Below, piece after piece: positions 35,615 to 44,484 of a stretch of DNA of 64,000 nt (position 1 is the first letter of the stretch; every line of letters begins with the position of its first letter). The translations under genes were made by a program, and so were the position numbers. Source of the stretch: CAVUPF01 sp963803755. GTDB lineage: Bacteria; Actinomycetota; Thermoleophilia; Solirubrobacterales; 70-9. Location of the stretch: positions 1-64,000 of the forward strand of contig CAWDNP010000010.1 in the NCBI GenBank assembly GCA_963803755.1, read 5' to 3'. The notes below the pieces were generated by a model. The model had not been told where the DNA came from, made no database searches, and saw nothing but the letters and a program-made list of their open reading frames with translations.

Positions 35615-37750
35615 ATTCCAAGTAGTCCGTAGCGTTCGCGCAACCCTGCCAGGCTATCGAGGGCAGCCGGACCATTGGTTGCAAGCTCTGCGAACTCCAC
35701 CACCCTCTCAAGCTCTCGGCGCACAAGACGGCGCTCAGTCGGCCAAATGCTGGCCTCCAACGAAGAATCTGGCGGCACAGCGAGGAAGTCGTGCACGTAC
35801 GCGCGTTCCTTGCCCGTCTGGGGCGAGAGTCGTAGGACACGTCCGCGACGTTGCACGTACTGCCGAGGGTTGGTCGAGCTCGCGAGGATGAACGCTCGCT
35901 CGGTCTCGGGGATATCAACGCCCTCATCGAGACAGCGAATTGCAACGAGGACCTGGAGGTCGCCGGAAGCGAATCTCCTGCGGAGCTCGTCGCGCTCGTC
36001 AAGAGGGGTCTCGGCGGTGTAAGGGGCGACGCGCATTCCGAGCTCGACACCAAGCATCCGGACCACGTGCTCGATCTGTCGGGCCGCGTCGATGCCTGTA
36101 TCTCCCTCGGTCGAGCCATCCCCACAGTAGACGAGGGTGTGGCTCTGATTCCTAAATGGCTCGATCGCCGTCCGCAGTGCGTTGAGCTTTCCAGCGGCGT
36201 TCGCCACAATCCGAGCTCGGGCAACTAGCAACGCTTGAGCCGGCTCGCTTTCCGGTCCCGCGACACCAATTGCGCGGGCGATCCTTGTAGTTAGCTCAAG
36301 ATAGGCAACGAGCTCGTCCCCGTCGAGCTCGACAACGCTCACCCCGTATTCATAGGGCGTCAGCGCCCCCGCCTCGATTGCTTCAGCCATGCCGAAGCGG
36401 AAGACGACATCACCGAAATAGGCGCGCAACGCTTCGGTTCCTTCCTCGTCATAGAAGCGGTCGGGGGTTGCCGATAGGGCGAGCCGGAACTCAAAATGCT
36501 CAGGCAGAGCCATTCGCAGGTCGGGCGCCCCCAAATTGTGTACCTCATCTCCGATGATCAGGCTCTGGCGCGGGCAGTCGGCAATCATCGAGCGGAAGTG
36601 CTGGCCACCAAACGTCGCGTTGGTGGCGATCGCCAAATGTGCGGGCGCTGCGCCCTGGCGGATCGCCCTAATCGCGGAAGCAAGGCGCTCGCTCCAAGTC
36701 GCCCGAGAGCGGTAGCAAAGCACTGGCTCGATACCGAACGCACGAGCCGCCTCGGCCCATTGCTCGACCAGGTGTTGGTAGGGGCAAACAATGACGCCCA
36801 TGAGCGACTGCCTCTGCTCAGCCATGGCGCGGAAGAGACGCTCATACGCGGAGAGGCCGGTGAACGTCTTGCCAGTTCCGGTCGCCATTTCCAAGATACC
36901 GCGGCCACGGTTGGAGAAAAACGCGCCGAGAGCGTCGCGTTGGTAGCCGCGCAGACTGATGCCTTCCGGGACTTGTGGTCGCCGCGGTTGTTGCAAGCGT
37001 GAAGCCGGCTCGGGATTGGCTGATGCTGTGGGTACATCCGAAGCCTCAAGGACCGCCGGTGGTTCAGCTGGCGCGAGGTTGATCAGCTGTGCCCGTGCGG
37101 CCTCAGGGAAGTCGTAGACCTCCAAGAAGGGTGTTTCGTCGCGCCACAGAGCGTCGAACTCGGTTTCCAGTTCCCGGATGTCGCTCTCCTCGGAGTCGAC
37201 CCAGGAGCGGAAAACGAAGATCGACTCGAAGTTGGCGCGCAGGCCACCACGTGACTCGTTAGCCGACCCATGGAACGCCACGCGGCCGCCACTACCGTCC
37301 TCGAACACGCCGAACTTCTCGTGATAGATCCCCGCCTCTCGGTCGCGCTCTACAACCGCGATCTTGATCTCGAGAACGACTATGGGCAATCAGCCAGCCG
37401 AGAATGCTGAGGCGCCGGCGAGTCTCTTCGTCAGTCGGCTCACTGAGCAAGCGGGCTGTGATCGTGCGCTCCGCCTCGCGCGCTCGCTGGGCGCGCTCAC
37501 GGTAGCCAGCCTCGGCGCTCTCATAATCAGAGGAACGAAGCTCTGGAGACACGACCAACTTCATCTCGCCGCCTTGTTTCACAAAGGCCTCGACCCCTTG
37601 TGCCGCAATGCCCAAGGCAGCGCTGCTGAAATAGCCGGCAGCGCGCCGATAGGCGATAGCCTGCGAGAGACACGGCACCCAGAATGCGCTCAGCAGATCG
37701 TCCTCATTGCTTCGGTAGCGCCGTTTGAGATCGAGGTCTCTAAGACTCAT
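35611..37750 (-). CDS. DNA phosphorothioation system restriction enzyme: PLD nuclease-SF2 helicase (one frameshift)
   Basis: About 712 residues in two frames broken near 37382. The N-terminal part (MSLRDLDLKRRYRSNEDDLL, GYFSSAALGIAAQGVEAFVK) leads into a PLD-type HxK motif HEKFGVFEDG and the later FHGSANES, so a phosphodiesterase domain precedes the helicase. The helicase has Walker A ATGTGKT, Walker B-type IIGDEVHNLG, SATPDRF, and motif VI VQRRGRVLRLSP. This matches the dnd_restrict family. The expected role is cleavage of DNA lacking PT; direction of discrimination is inferred from family context. Confidence 0.85.
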
Positions 37751-39681
37751 ATGCCCTCGACGAGGTCCAGCAAGTCAGTGCCTCCGTGGTCTTGGATGAG
37801 GCGCGCGAGGTGCTCTTCCTTGCGCTCGATAAGGCGCTGGCGAAGGCGGGCCGAAAGGCCCTCGTTGGGATCGGATGCGACTCCGACGGCCCTGGCGGCA
37901 ACTGCGAGCGGTTCGTCGGAACGCTCACCGGTGCATTCGAGAGCAAGCCGATCAGGTCCATCTAGCTGCTCACACTCACGCTGGCGCAGACACCGGAAGG
38001 CTAGGGCGCCCTTGCCGAGGGCAATGAGAAAAAGTGAGTCGCCCTCCACAGCATCGAGAGTCTCCGCAACTGTCCTCAACGTCCCGATATGTGCCATGTG
38101 ATGAGGCCACCAGGCACTAATACGTCCGTGCGGGCTATCGAGTTCGACTTTCCCCCCGGGAGAAAGGCCGACCTCAAGCGCAAACGCCTTTGGGATGCCT
38201 GTTCCTGATCCACGCAGAACCTCTGCGTCAACTTCACGTCTGAACGCCCAGCCCAGCGGTGTCAAGTAGCAGCCCTTCGCAAGGGCGAGCGGCCGCACAT
38301 CAGGCGCCGGAATCTCGCCCGTATTGAGGCTCACCATGTTTTGACTATCAATCAGGAATTGGGCTCCACCTGCATACATCCGGACCGAGGTTTCTGCGAC
38401 ACCAAATTGCTCGGAAAGCTGGGCAGCAAGGATGTCGAGGTCGACTCGCCCCCCACATCGTTCGATCTCCTCGACCATCTCCTCGGCGATGCTCGAATAC
38501 TCCTCGCCGCCCCATTTCTCGAGTCCGTAGTGCTTTACGCCTCGGCGACGAATCCGCTCGTCATTCTGGACCCGCTGCCTGAAGCTCCGCTCGCTCCGGT
38601 CTTCACCGAGTGAGTCGTAGATCTCCTCCGCCGTCATCGGCTCCCCCCGCAGGGCGAGGATTGCGACCGCCTTATCGCCGAGGTTCGAACCCCATCTGAC
38701 GGCTCGACCCTCCAGTACGCGAACATTGGGGCTATCGAGAAGCCATTCCCGCGCAACATCCTCGCGCACAGCGAAACGCATGAGGCTTTCGGTGAGCTCA
38801 TCGACTTCGACTGGTGCAGTTGACGTGAGGCACGAAATTACGGCTTGGATGGCATCTCGGGACTTGGATAGGTAGAGCCAATCTTTGTCGACGGTGTAGG
38901 GACCTGCCAGCTCGAGAAGGAGGCCCTGTCGGAAGCCATCGAAGTTGACCGCCGCCGCCTGGGGCCCCGCTTCAGCGATCGCCTGGCCCAGACGCTCCGT
39001 TGGCCACAGCGCTCCCATTGTCGAGTGCAAGCGCTGGGCTGCGGTCCAGATCGGATTGTCGGGATTGTTCTTGATGGCCGTATCGATATACGCGGCGACG
39101 GTCTGCTCGAGCTGCCTCACACGCTCTCGGGTTACTCCAAGCTCGGTCCCAAGATCGCTCAAGGTCGGCGGTGGCTTTTCGCCGCGTCGGCGGCGATAGA
39201 TCTCAAACGCACGGCCATTGCTGTCTGCGAGCCCGGCAAAGGCTTCCGCGAGGTCGTAACGCGAGGTCCGTCTATCGACCCGGACAGACTCAACGTGGGA
39301 AAGCGCGTCTCGAACCTGCGAGGGGAGCAAGTGCTCACCGGAACGCGCCGCGTCGATCGCATCGAGGACGTTGCCGCAACCAGTGGTCGCAGATGCCCAC
39401 GCTGCTATCTCCTCCAATGCCTCCTCGTTTTCCGCGCTAAGTCGCCCTCGAGGCATTAGGACCTCTCCCACATCAGGGATGATCCGCCAGCGGTCGGAAC
39501 CAATTTGCTCGAGGATCGCAGCATGCTCAAGCCATTCAAGGGCAGGTAGCAGCCTCGCGGCTTCGGACATCCAACCATCGGCGTTGAGCTCGGCCTCAAG
39601 CTCCGAGATGGAAAGCTCCCGGCGGATCCGGAACGCGGCAACCAGCTTGCCGACTAGTGGTGCGAGCGGCGCCTCATCCAT
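37747..39681 (-). CDS. Large winged-helix/sigma-70 region 4-like protein of the PT restriction operon
   Basis: A 644-residue protein, first gene of the restriction operon, with no catalytic motif I can see. Several HTH-like segments occur: SISELEAELNADGWMSEAAR near the N-terminus, and a clear sigma-4-like helix-turn-helix LSDLGTELGVTRERVRQLEQ at about residues 174-193. Repeats of winged-helix type follow, such as ILALRGEPMTAEEIYDSLGE. Such proteins accompany PT-linked restriction modules and may recognise DNA or control the operon. The stop overlaps the helicase ATG by 4 nt. Confidence 0.75.
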   Translation of the reverse strand: MDEAPLAPLVGKLVAAFRIRRELSISELEAELNADGWMSEAARLLPALEWLEHAAILEQIGSDRWRIIPDVGEVLMPRGRLSAENEEALEEIAAWASATTGCGNVLDAIDAARSGEHLLPSQVRDALSHVESVRVDRRTSRYDLAEAFAGLADSNGRAFEIYRRRRGEKPPPTLSDLGTELGVTRERVRQLEQTVAAYIDTAIKNNPDNPIWTAAQRLHSTMGALWPTERLGQAIAEAGPQAAAVNFDGFRQGLLLELAGPYTVDKDWLYLSKSRDAIQAVISCLTSTAPVEVDELTESLMRFAVREDVAREWLLDSPNVRVLEGRAVRWGSNLGDKAVAILALRGEPMTAEEIYDSLGEDRSERSFRQRVQNDERIRRRGVKHYGLEKWGGEEYSSIAEEMVEEIERCGGRVDLDILAAQLSEQFGVAETSVRMYAGGAQFLIDSQNMVSLNTGEIPAPDVRPLALAKGCYLTPLGWAFRREVDAEVLRGSGTGIPKAFALEVGLSPGGKVELDSPHGRISAWWPHHMAHIGTLRTVAETLDAVEGDSLFLIALGKGALAFRCLRQRECEQLDGPDRLALECTGERSDEPLAVAARAVGVASDPNEGLSARLRQRLIERKEEHLARLIQDHGGTDLLDLVEGI

Positions 39682-39833
39682 TGACTAGCCCAGGCTAGCC
39701 GCATTCTTCCTTATCAGGGCAGGATTGCGCCGATGACCGATGGCGCCCAGTGGCGCTCAGGCCGTTGCCTGCGACGAGCTGCCCACCTATCGCAATCCCT
39801 TAGCTTCCCAAGCGGCAGCTTGTGCCTAGAGCC

Positions 39834-40088
39834 TTAGGAATCGAACGTGACGCCCAGTTGTTGAAGCTCCAGCGTTGCAGCACTTTGAATCTCTGCATGC
39901 AAGTCATCCAAGGACTCATCGCTTGCGTTGTCAAAGTAGGACTTGCTGCCCCGCTCTCCCTTCTCCACCACTCCTTCGACGCATTCCCAAGCCAAACTCT
40001 CCAGGCCGCGCTCGGGTACTCCATAGTTCTTGACGTGGTTTACAACCATCCGGGTTGCGGTGGAAACGATGAATTGCCGGACGGTCAT
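39834..40088 (-). CDS. Hypothetical 84-residue protein
   Basis: A frame starting MTVRQFIVSTATRMVVNHVK and ending LELQQLGVTFDS, with balanced hydrophobic and acidic residues rather than the Arg/Pro-rich look of antisense noise. No Shine-Dalgarno is visible. It lies alone in the ~1-kb interval between the PT restriction operon and the relaxase region. No family recognised; it may not be real. Confidence 0.4.
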   Translation of the reverse strand: MTVRQFIVSTATRMVVNHVKNYGVPERGLESLAWECVEGVVEKGERGSKSYFDNASDESLDDLHAEIQSAATLELQQLGVTFDS

Positions 40089-40317
40089 TCGCTAGACCAA
40101 ACGAGCTGTTTCGACGCCGTGGCGAGTACAAGGCCATCGTCACCAGGCCCTACTGGGCTGACTTTTGTTCGCGGTCCGAGCCGAGCTACGAGACACATGT
40201 CGAAACAAGACGAAGGGAACTCATTCTTCGATCCCCATCGATCAACCCTGAAACGAAACCCCCGGCTCACCGGACCATGGCGTCATGAGCCTCACGCGCG
40301 CAGATCTCCATGCCCTC

Positions 40318-40620
40318 TTAAGGGAACGGGGCTTTTAGTTCTCCCCCGCGTCGGCGCCGCGTGGCACGGCGATCGGCCTTCGATGCAGCTTCCCGCTTGA
40401 CCCAGATCTCGTGGCGCCCATCTACGCGAGACGCAGCGCCATCTGCACGGTGCCTCAGACGGATCAGAACATCCAGCAAGAGGTTCGTCCGCGTCCCATC
40501 TGTCAACTTTCCTAGCGGCTCGTTTGGTTTCGCGAAACGAGCCGCCGTGCTCAGTGCCCTACGGAGGCGGCTGTTGAGGTTGTTGCCGTGGGCGCCTTCG
40601 GCGCTGCAGACTAGACGCAC
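40318..40620 (-). CDS. Hypothetical basic protein upstream of the relaxase
   Basis: A 100-residue GTG-initiated frame on the opposite strand to the relaxase: LNSRLRRALSTAARFAKPNE, then TNLLLDVLIRLRHRADGAAS and a very basic C-terminus. Position and charge would suit a relaxosome accessory protein. There is no RBS, and an 11-bp inverted repeat lies within it, so the region may be oriT rather than coding. Confidence 0.35.
   Translation of the reverse strand: MRLVCSAEGAHGNNLNSRLRRALSTAARFAKPNEPLGKLTDGTRTNLLLDVLIRLRHRADGAASRVDGRHEIWVKREAASKADRRATRRRRGGELKAPFP
40515..40545. repeat. 11-bp perfect inverted repeat, candidate oriT element
   Basis: GCGGCTCGTTT (40515-40525) and AAACGAGCCGC (40535-40545) flank a 9-nt loop, giving a strong hairpin about 170 bp upstream of the MobF relaxase. 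Relaxases of this class usually act at an oriT beside their gene with such inverted repeats next to nic. A nic sequence itself cannot be assigned by eye. Confidence 0.45.
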
Positions 40621-40713
40621 CCAAGGGAGCTTCTTGTTCGTACATAGCCGCGGATAGCCACCGATTCACACATCCGCTTGAGGTGTCACTTCTCCCCATC
40701 TACGTTCGGATGG

Positions 40714-43314
40714 ATGCAGACCACCCACAAGATCCCCGGCGGCTCGGCAACCAGGTACGCGCACTACCTAACGTCCACCGCCGCCCGCGGCGACTACTAC
40801 ACCACCGACGGAGATCCCGACCAACCGGTGCCGAGTCGCTGGCACGGCTCCCCCACCCTGCTGCGCTCGCTTGGGCTCGACCCCGAGGCCCCTGTCGAGC
40901 GCTCAGATCTGCGCACCGTGATGCAGGGCCATTCACCTAGGAGCGAAGAGCCGCTGCGCCCAGTCGGCGCAGACGGCACTCGCGTCGCCGGAATCGAGTT
41001 GATGCTCGCCCCACCGAAGACGGTCTCAGCGCTGTGGGCCACTGCGAGCCCCTATCACCGAGCACAACTAGAGGCCGCTCATCAGCGAGCCGTCGGGAGT
41101 GCGCTTGAGCGGACCGTGCGGGAGGTCGACCTGGTGAGGCGCAAGTCCGGCGGCGTCGTTCGCTTCGAGCGCGCCAAGTCCCTAGTCGGAGCCGAGTTCG
41201 TCCACACCTCAAGCCGCCTAGCGCAAGACCAAGACGCAGGAGGCATCCCCGATCCTCAACTGCACTCTCACCTCATCCTCTTCGCGGCCGAGAGGACAGA
41301 TGGCAAGCTCGCCGCAATCGAATCGCGCCGCCTCTACCGCTCTGCTCGTGAGAGCGGCGCCTGGTACCGGGCCGAGCTTGCGGCCAACCTTCGTGAACTC
41401 GGCCTCTCGATCGAGCGCCGCACCGGAAAGGCCGAGCGCTACTTCGAGGTCCGCGGTGTCCCGCAGGATCTTGCCTCCCGCTGGTCCTCCCGAGCCGAAG
41501 ATGTCGACCGCGCCGCCCGCATCTTCCGTCAGCGCTATGGACGGGAGCCCAGAGCCGGCGAGCTGGGCTCGCTGACCACCTCCACCAGGGGCTCCAAGAG
41601 CGCGGCCGACCTTCTCGACATCGACGGCACTTGGCGGGCGGTAGGAGAGGAGCACGGCCTCAGTGCCAAGCGCAGCGACGCTCTCTTCCAAGAGCACTCG
41701 ATCGGCAAGCAAGCGGATATCAACCTCCACGCCGAGTTGCTGGATGAGGTCACCAGCGAGCGAGCGATGATCGAAGATCGCGAGTTGCGCGCGAAGGCTT
41801 ATGAGATCTCCGCCGGAGTTTGCCGGCCGCAAGAAGCAGATGAGCTGATCGCAAGCCTGGAGCGATCAGGCGAGCTGGTCCGCCTCGAGGGAGATAGCTG
41901 GACGACCCGGCGCCTCCGAGAGATGGAGCAGACCACGCTCGAGAGAGCGCAGCGACGCGCAGCTGAGAACGCTGCGCCTGTTCAGGAGAGCTCCCTCAAG
42001 CAAGCTCGACGCGAGCTCGCTCGAGAGCTTCGCGGCCCACTCACCGGAGAGCAACGCGAGGCGCTGGAGACGATCACCGGACCTGGTGGCGTCACCGTCC
42101 TCATCGGTCGCGCCGGCACCGGCAAGGGTGTCGTCCTCTCCGCTGCTGCCAGGGCCTGGCAGCTGGAAGGTCGGGAGGTAATCGGCACCGCAATCGCCGG
42201 AGCCACCGCCCAACGGCTAAAAGAGGACGCGCACCTAGACGCTTCCCACACCACCGATGGCCTTCTGAACGGAGTGGAGAACGGTCACATCCGCCTCGGA
42301 CCCAGGAGCATCGTGATCATGGACGAGGCCGGAATGGCCGATACCGACCGGCTCTCCCGTCTGGTCGAGACCACCTCCGCGCACCGAGCCAAGCTCGTGC
42401 TCGCCGGCGATGCCGCGCAGCTGGGACCGATCGGCGCCGGTGGGCTCTTCCCCCAACTGTCTGAGCGCGTCCCCACCGCCGAGCTCCGCGAGGTTCACCG
42501 TGCAAACTACGAGTGGGAGCGCAGGGCTTGGGAGCAGGTCCGCAATGGACAACCCGGACCGGCGCTCGCCGCCTACGGGGCTAACGACCGCCTCCAGGTA
42601 TGCGACACCCGCGCCGAGGCCGCCCAAGCCATGGTCGATGCTTGGGAGAAGGCAAGAGGCGACCTCGCGAGCGGTCGCGCGATCATGATTACCGACGCCT
42701 CCAACGTCGAGCGCGACCAGATCAACTCGATGGCCCAGGAGCGCCGGGCCGCTGCCGGCGAGCTTGGATCAGACCGCGTCCAGTTGCCGGGCAAGCCCTA
42801 CGGCCTTGCCGCAGGAGACGAGATGATCTTCTCCGCGCCATTCAAGGTGCCCGGTGGCCGCCGCATCGAGAACGGCATCACCGGAACTGTGAGCGATGTC
42901 AACACCAATGCCGACAGGGTGGTGATCCAGACCGACGAGCGTGAGTCCCGCGAAGTCGAGGTCGACCCCTCCAAGTTCTCCGACCTCAACTTGTCCTATG
43001 CCGTCCACGTCTACAAGGCCCAGGGCATCACGGCTGACAGCGCCGAGGTTCTGATCGGTGGCTGGCAAACCGATCGCGAGGGGGCCTATGTCGCCCTCAG
43101 CCGTGCCCGCGAGCGCACCCAGATCTACGTCTCTCGCGAGGACCTCGGTGAGACAGGAATGGACATCGGTGCCATTGAGCGCCTCGGCGAGCGCATACGC
43201 CAAAGCCGCGCGCAGGAAGCAAGCGTCGCCAAGAAGGCAAAGGAGCTCAGTGCCGAGCGCCAAACCCAAATCGAGCGCGACGAATATCTCGAGCGCGGAT
43301 TTGGGATCGAGTAG
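40714..43314 (+). CDS. MobF-family relaxase-helicase (TraA/TrwC-like)
   Basis: It nicks oriT and unwinds the transferred strand. The N-terminal relaxase domain has tyrosines in TAARGDYYTT and the HUH metal motif in PDPQLHSHLILF. The C-terminal RecD-like helicase has Walker A VLIGRAGTGKGVVLSAAARA, Walker B IVIMDEAGMAD, and LSYAVHVYKAQGITAD and VALSRARERTQIYV. From ATG 40714 it has 866 residues; a TTG at 40678 would add 12. No frame damage. It transcribes away from the candidate oriT and towards the XerC-like gene. Confidence 0.92.
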   Translation: MQTTHKIPGGSATRYAHYLTSTAARGDYYTTDGDPDQPVPSRWHGSPTLLRSLGLDPEAPVERSDLRTVMQGHSPRSEEPLRPVGADGTRVAGIELMLAPPKTVSALWATASPYHRAQLEAAHQRAVGSALERTVREVDLVRRKSGGVVRFERAKSLVGAEFVHTSSRLAQDQDAGGIPDPQLHSHLILFAAERTDGKLAAIESRRLYRSARESGAWYRAELAANLRELGLSIERRTGKAERYFEVRGVPQDLASRWSSRAEDVDRAARIFRQRYGREPRAGELGSLTTSTRGSKSAADLLDIDGTWRAVGEEHGLSAKRSDALFQEHSIGKQADINLHAELLDEVTSERAMIEDRELRAKAYEISAGVCRPQEADELIASLERSGELVRLEGDSWTTRRLREMEQTTLERAQRRAAENAAPVQESSLKQARRELARELRGPLTGEQREALETITGPGGVTVLIGRAGTGKGVVLSAAARAWQLEGREVIGTAIAGATAQRLKEDAHLDASHTTDGLLNGVENGHIRLGPRSIVIMDEAGMADTDRLSRLVETTSAHRAKLVLAGDAAQLGPIGAGGLFPQLSERVPTAELREVHRANYEWERRAWEQVRNGQPGPALAAYGANDRLQVCDTRAEAAQAMVDAWEKARGDLASGRAIMITDASNVERDQINSMAQERRAAAGELGSDRVQLPGKPYGLAAGDEMIFSAPFKVPGGRRIENGITGTVSDVNTNADRVVIQTDERESREVEVDPSKFSDLNLSYAVHVYKAQGITADSAEVLIGGWQTDREGAYVALSRARERTQIYVSREDLGETGMDIGAIERLGERIRQSRAQEASVAKKAKELSAERQTQIERDEYLERGFGIE

Positions 43315-43453
43315 CGCTCAGCCCCTCTGCGCTTTGGTGCGGTATTGCGATACGCCCTCGAATTCGCGACATATCCAGCAGACGACGCGGTCAGTCAACC
43401 TCCTCGGCCGCCCATTGGCGGCGGCCAGTCACAAACACAAGGGGGGACTTTGC

Positions 43454-44392
43454 ATGGAGGTCAATTGCGCGCGCAAACGGTATATCCGCTGGCTCCGCGT
43501 CACGGGAGACCTTTCACCGCACACCATCCGCGCGTACGACGCCGATATCGCAGCACTGGAGCGCCATATGGGCTCCAGTGCCGTTGTCGAACGGATCGAC
43601 CCGGACTGCCTGGTCGATTTCCTAGAGCAACAGCGGGTTTCGGGACTTTCGCCAACCTCACTCCGACGGCGCGCATCGGGACTTCGCGGCTTCTGCCGAT
43701 GGCTCCGGTCGCAGGACCTACTGGAGATCGACCCTTGGGTCGGTACCACCGTCGCTTTCGGCCGATCCCGAAGGTTGCCAAGGGCTCTGAACTCCCATGA
43801 TCTCGACTGCTTGCTCCAATTCCTTCAGCGAGCAGCGGCGCTCGGCCCGACCGCTAGTTCCGCGGCAATACTCCGACGCCCACATGAGTCAACGACGCTT
43901 CTCGCAGTCGCGCTGATAGTGGCAACGGGGGTGCGCGTCAATGAGGCAGTGAGCATCAAGTGCCGAGACATCGACCTGCCTGGCCGTAGCATCCGCCTGG
44001 TCGGCAAGGGGCGGCGGGAGCGAAACGTCTTCCTGACGAACGACTGGATCACGGAACTCGTTGGGTTCTACCTAGATGCGCGTGCCGATTTAGAGGTCGG
44101 CCACCCCCAGCTCTTGTTCAACCTCAACTACGAACCGCTTACGCCACACGCGATGCGATCCAGGCTCGCCAAGGCCGCGCTCGCCGCTGGTCTCAGTACA
44201 CACGTAACGCCACACATGCTCCGGCACACCGCCGCTACTCAGTTGATCGAGGCTGGCGTTGACATCCGATACATCCAGCGGCTCCTCGGCCACGCAAGCC
44301 TCGCCACCACGGAGATCTACACGCATGTCTCCGACCTTGCCCTCAAGCAGACGGTCTCAAACGCAGACGTCCTAGGGAAGGCGCTCAGCTAA
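43454..44392 (+). CDS. XerC/D-like tyrosine recombinase
   Basis: A 312-residue recombinase with an N-terminal SAM-like core-binding domain (WLRVTGDLSPHTIRAYDADI) and a C-terminal catalytic domain. Catalytic residues: Arg in TGVRVNEAVSIK, Lys in VGKGRRERNV, HMLRH, GHASLATTEIYTHV with the nucleophile Tyr. The ATG has a GGGGGGA 7 nt upstream. Xer-like enzymes resolve dimers or integrate cassettes. It is distinct from the element's own integrase at 55820 and might be linked to the palindrome-bracketed module that follows. Confidence 0.9.
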   Translation: MEVNCARKRYIRWLRVTGDLSPHTIRAYDADIAALERHMGSSAVVERIDPDCLVDFLEQQRVSGLSPTSLRRRASGLRGFCRWLRSQDLLEIDPWVGTTVAFGRSRRLPRALNSHDLDCLLQFLQRAAALGPTASSAAILRRPHESTTLLAVALIVATGVRVNEAVSIKCRDIDLPGRSIRLVGKGRRERNVFLTNDWITELVGFYLDARADLEVGHPQLLFNLNYEPLTPHAMRSRLAKAALAAGLSTHVTPHMLRHTAATQLIEAGVDIRYIQRLLGHASLATTEIYTHVSDLALKQTVSNADVLGKALS

Positions 44393-44463
44393 CTCCCCGG
44401 CATATCAACCGAGGCCGCTGTGGGTTGCATCTCATGGAGGCCTTGGGGAACCCTGCGCGGCTC

Positions 44464-44482
44464 CGATAACTGAGAATTATCG
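44464..44482. promoter_or_regulatory. Palindromic promoter/operator, left copy
   Basis: CGATAACTGAGAATTATCG has perfect 6-bp arms and a 7-nt centre. It ends 2 nt before the GTG of the STAND-like gene. Nineteen bases (44465-44483) recur exactly in inverted orientation at 49085-49103. No Shine-Dalgarno lies between the palindrome and the start codon, and GAGAAT ends 7 nt before it, so the transcript may be leaderless with the palindrome overlapping the -10. Confidence 0.6.
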
Positions 44483-44484
44483 AC

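Noticed and set aside
24183..39681. DndF, DndG or DndH homologues
   Set aside because: I looked for the DndH-type HerA/FtsK-like ATPase and for DndF/G and found none; the restriction genes present are of another set.
40361..40657. Plus-strand 98-codon frame upstream of the relaxase
   Set aside because: Highly Arg/Ser/Leu-rich with no RBS; the opposite-strand frame is more protein-like and even that is doubtful.
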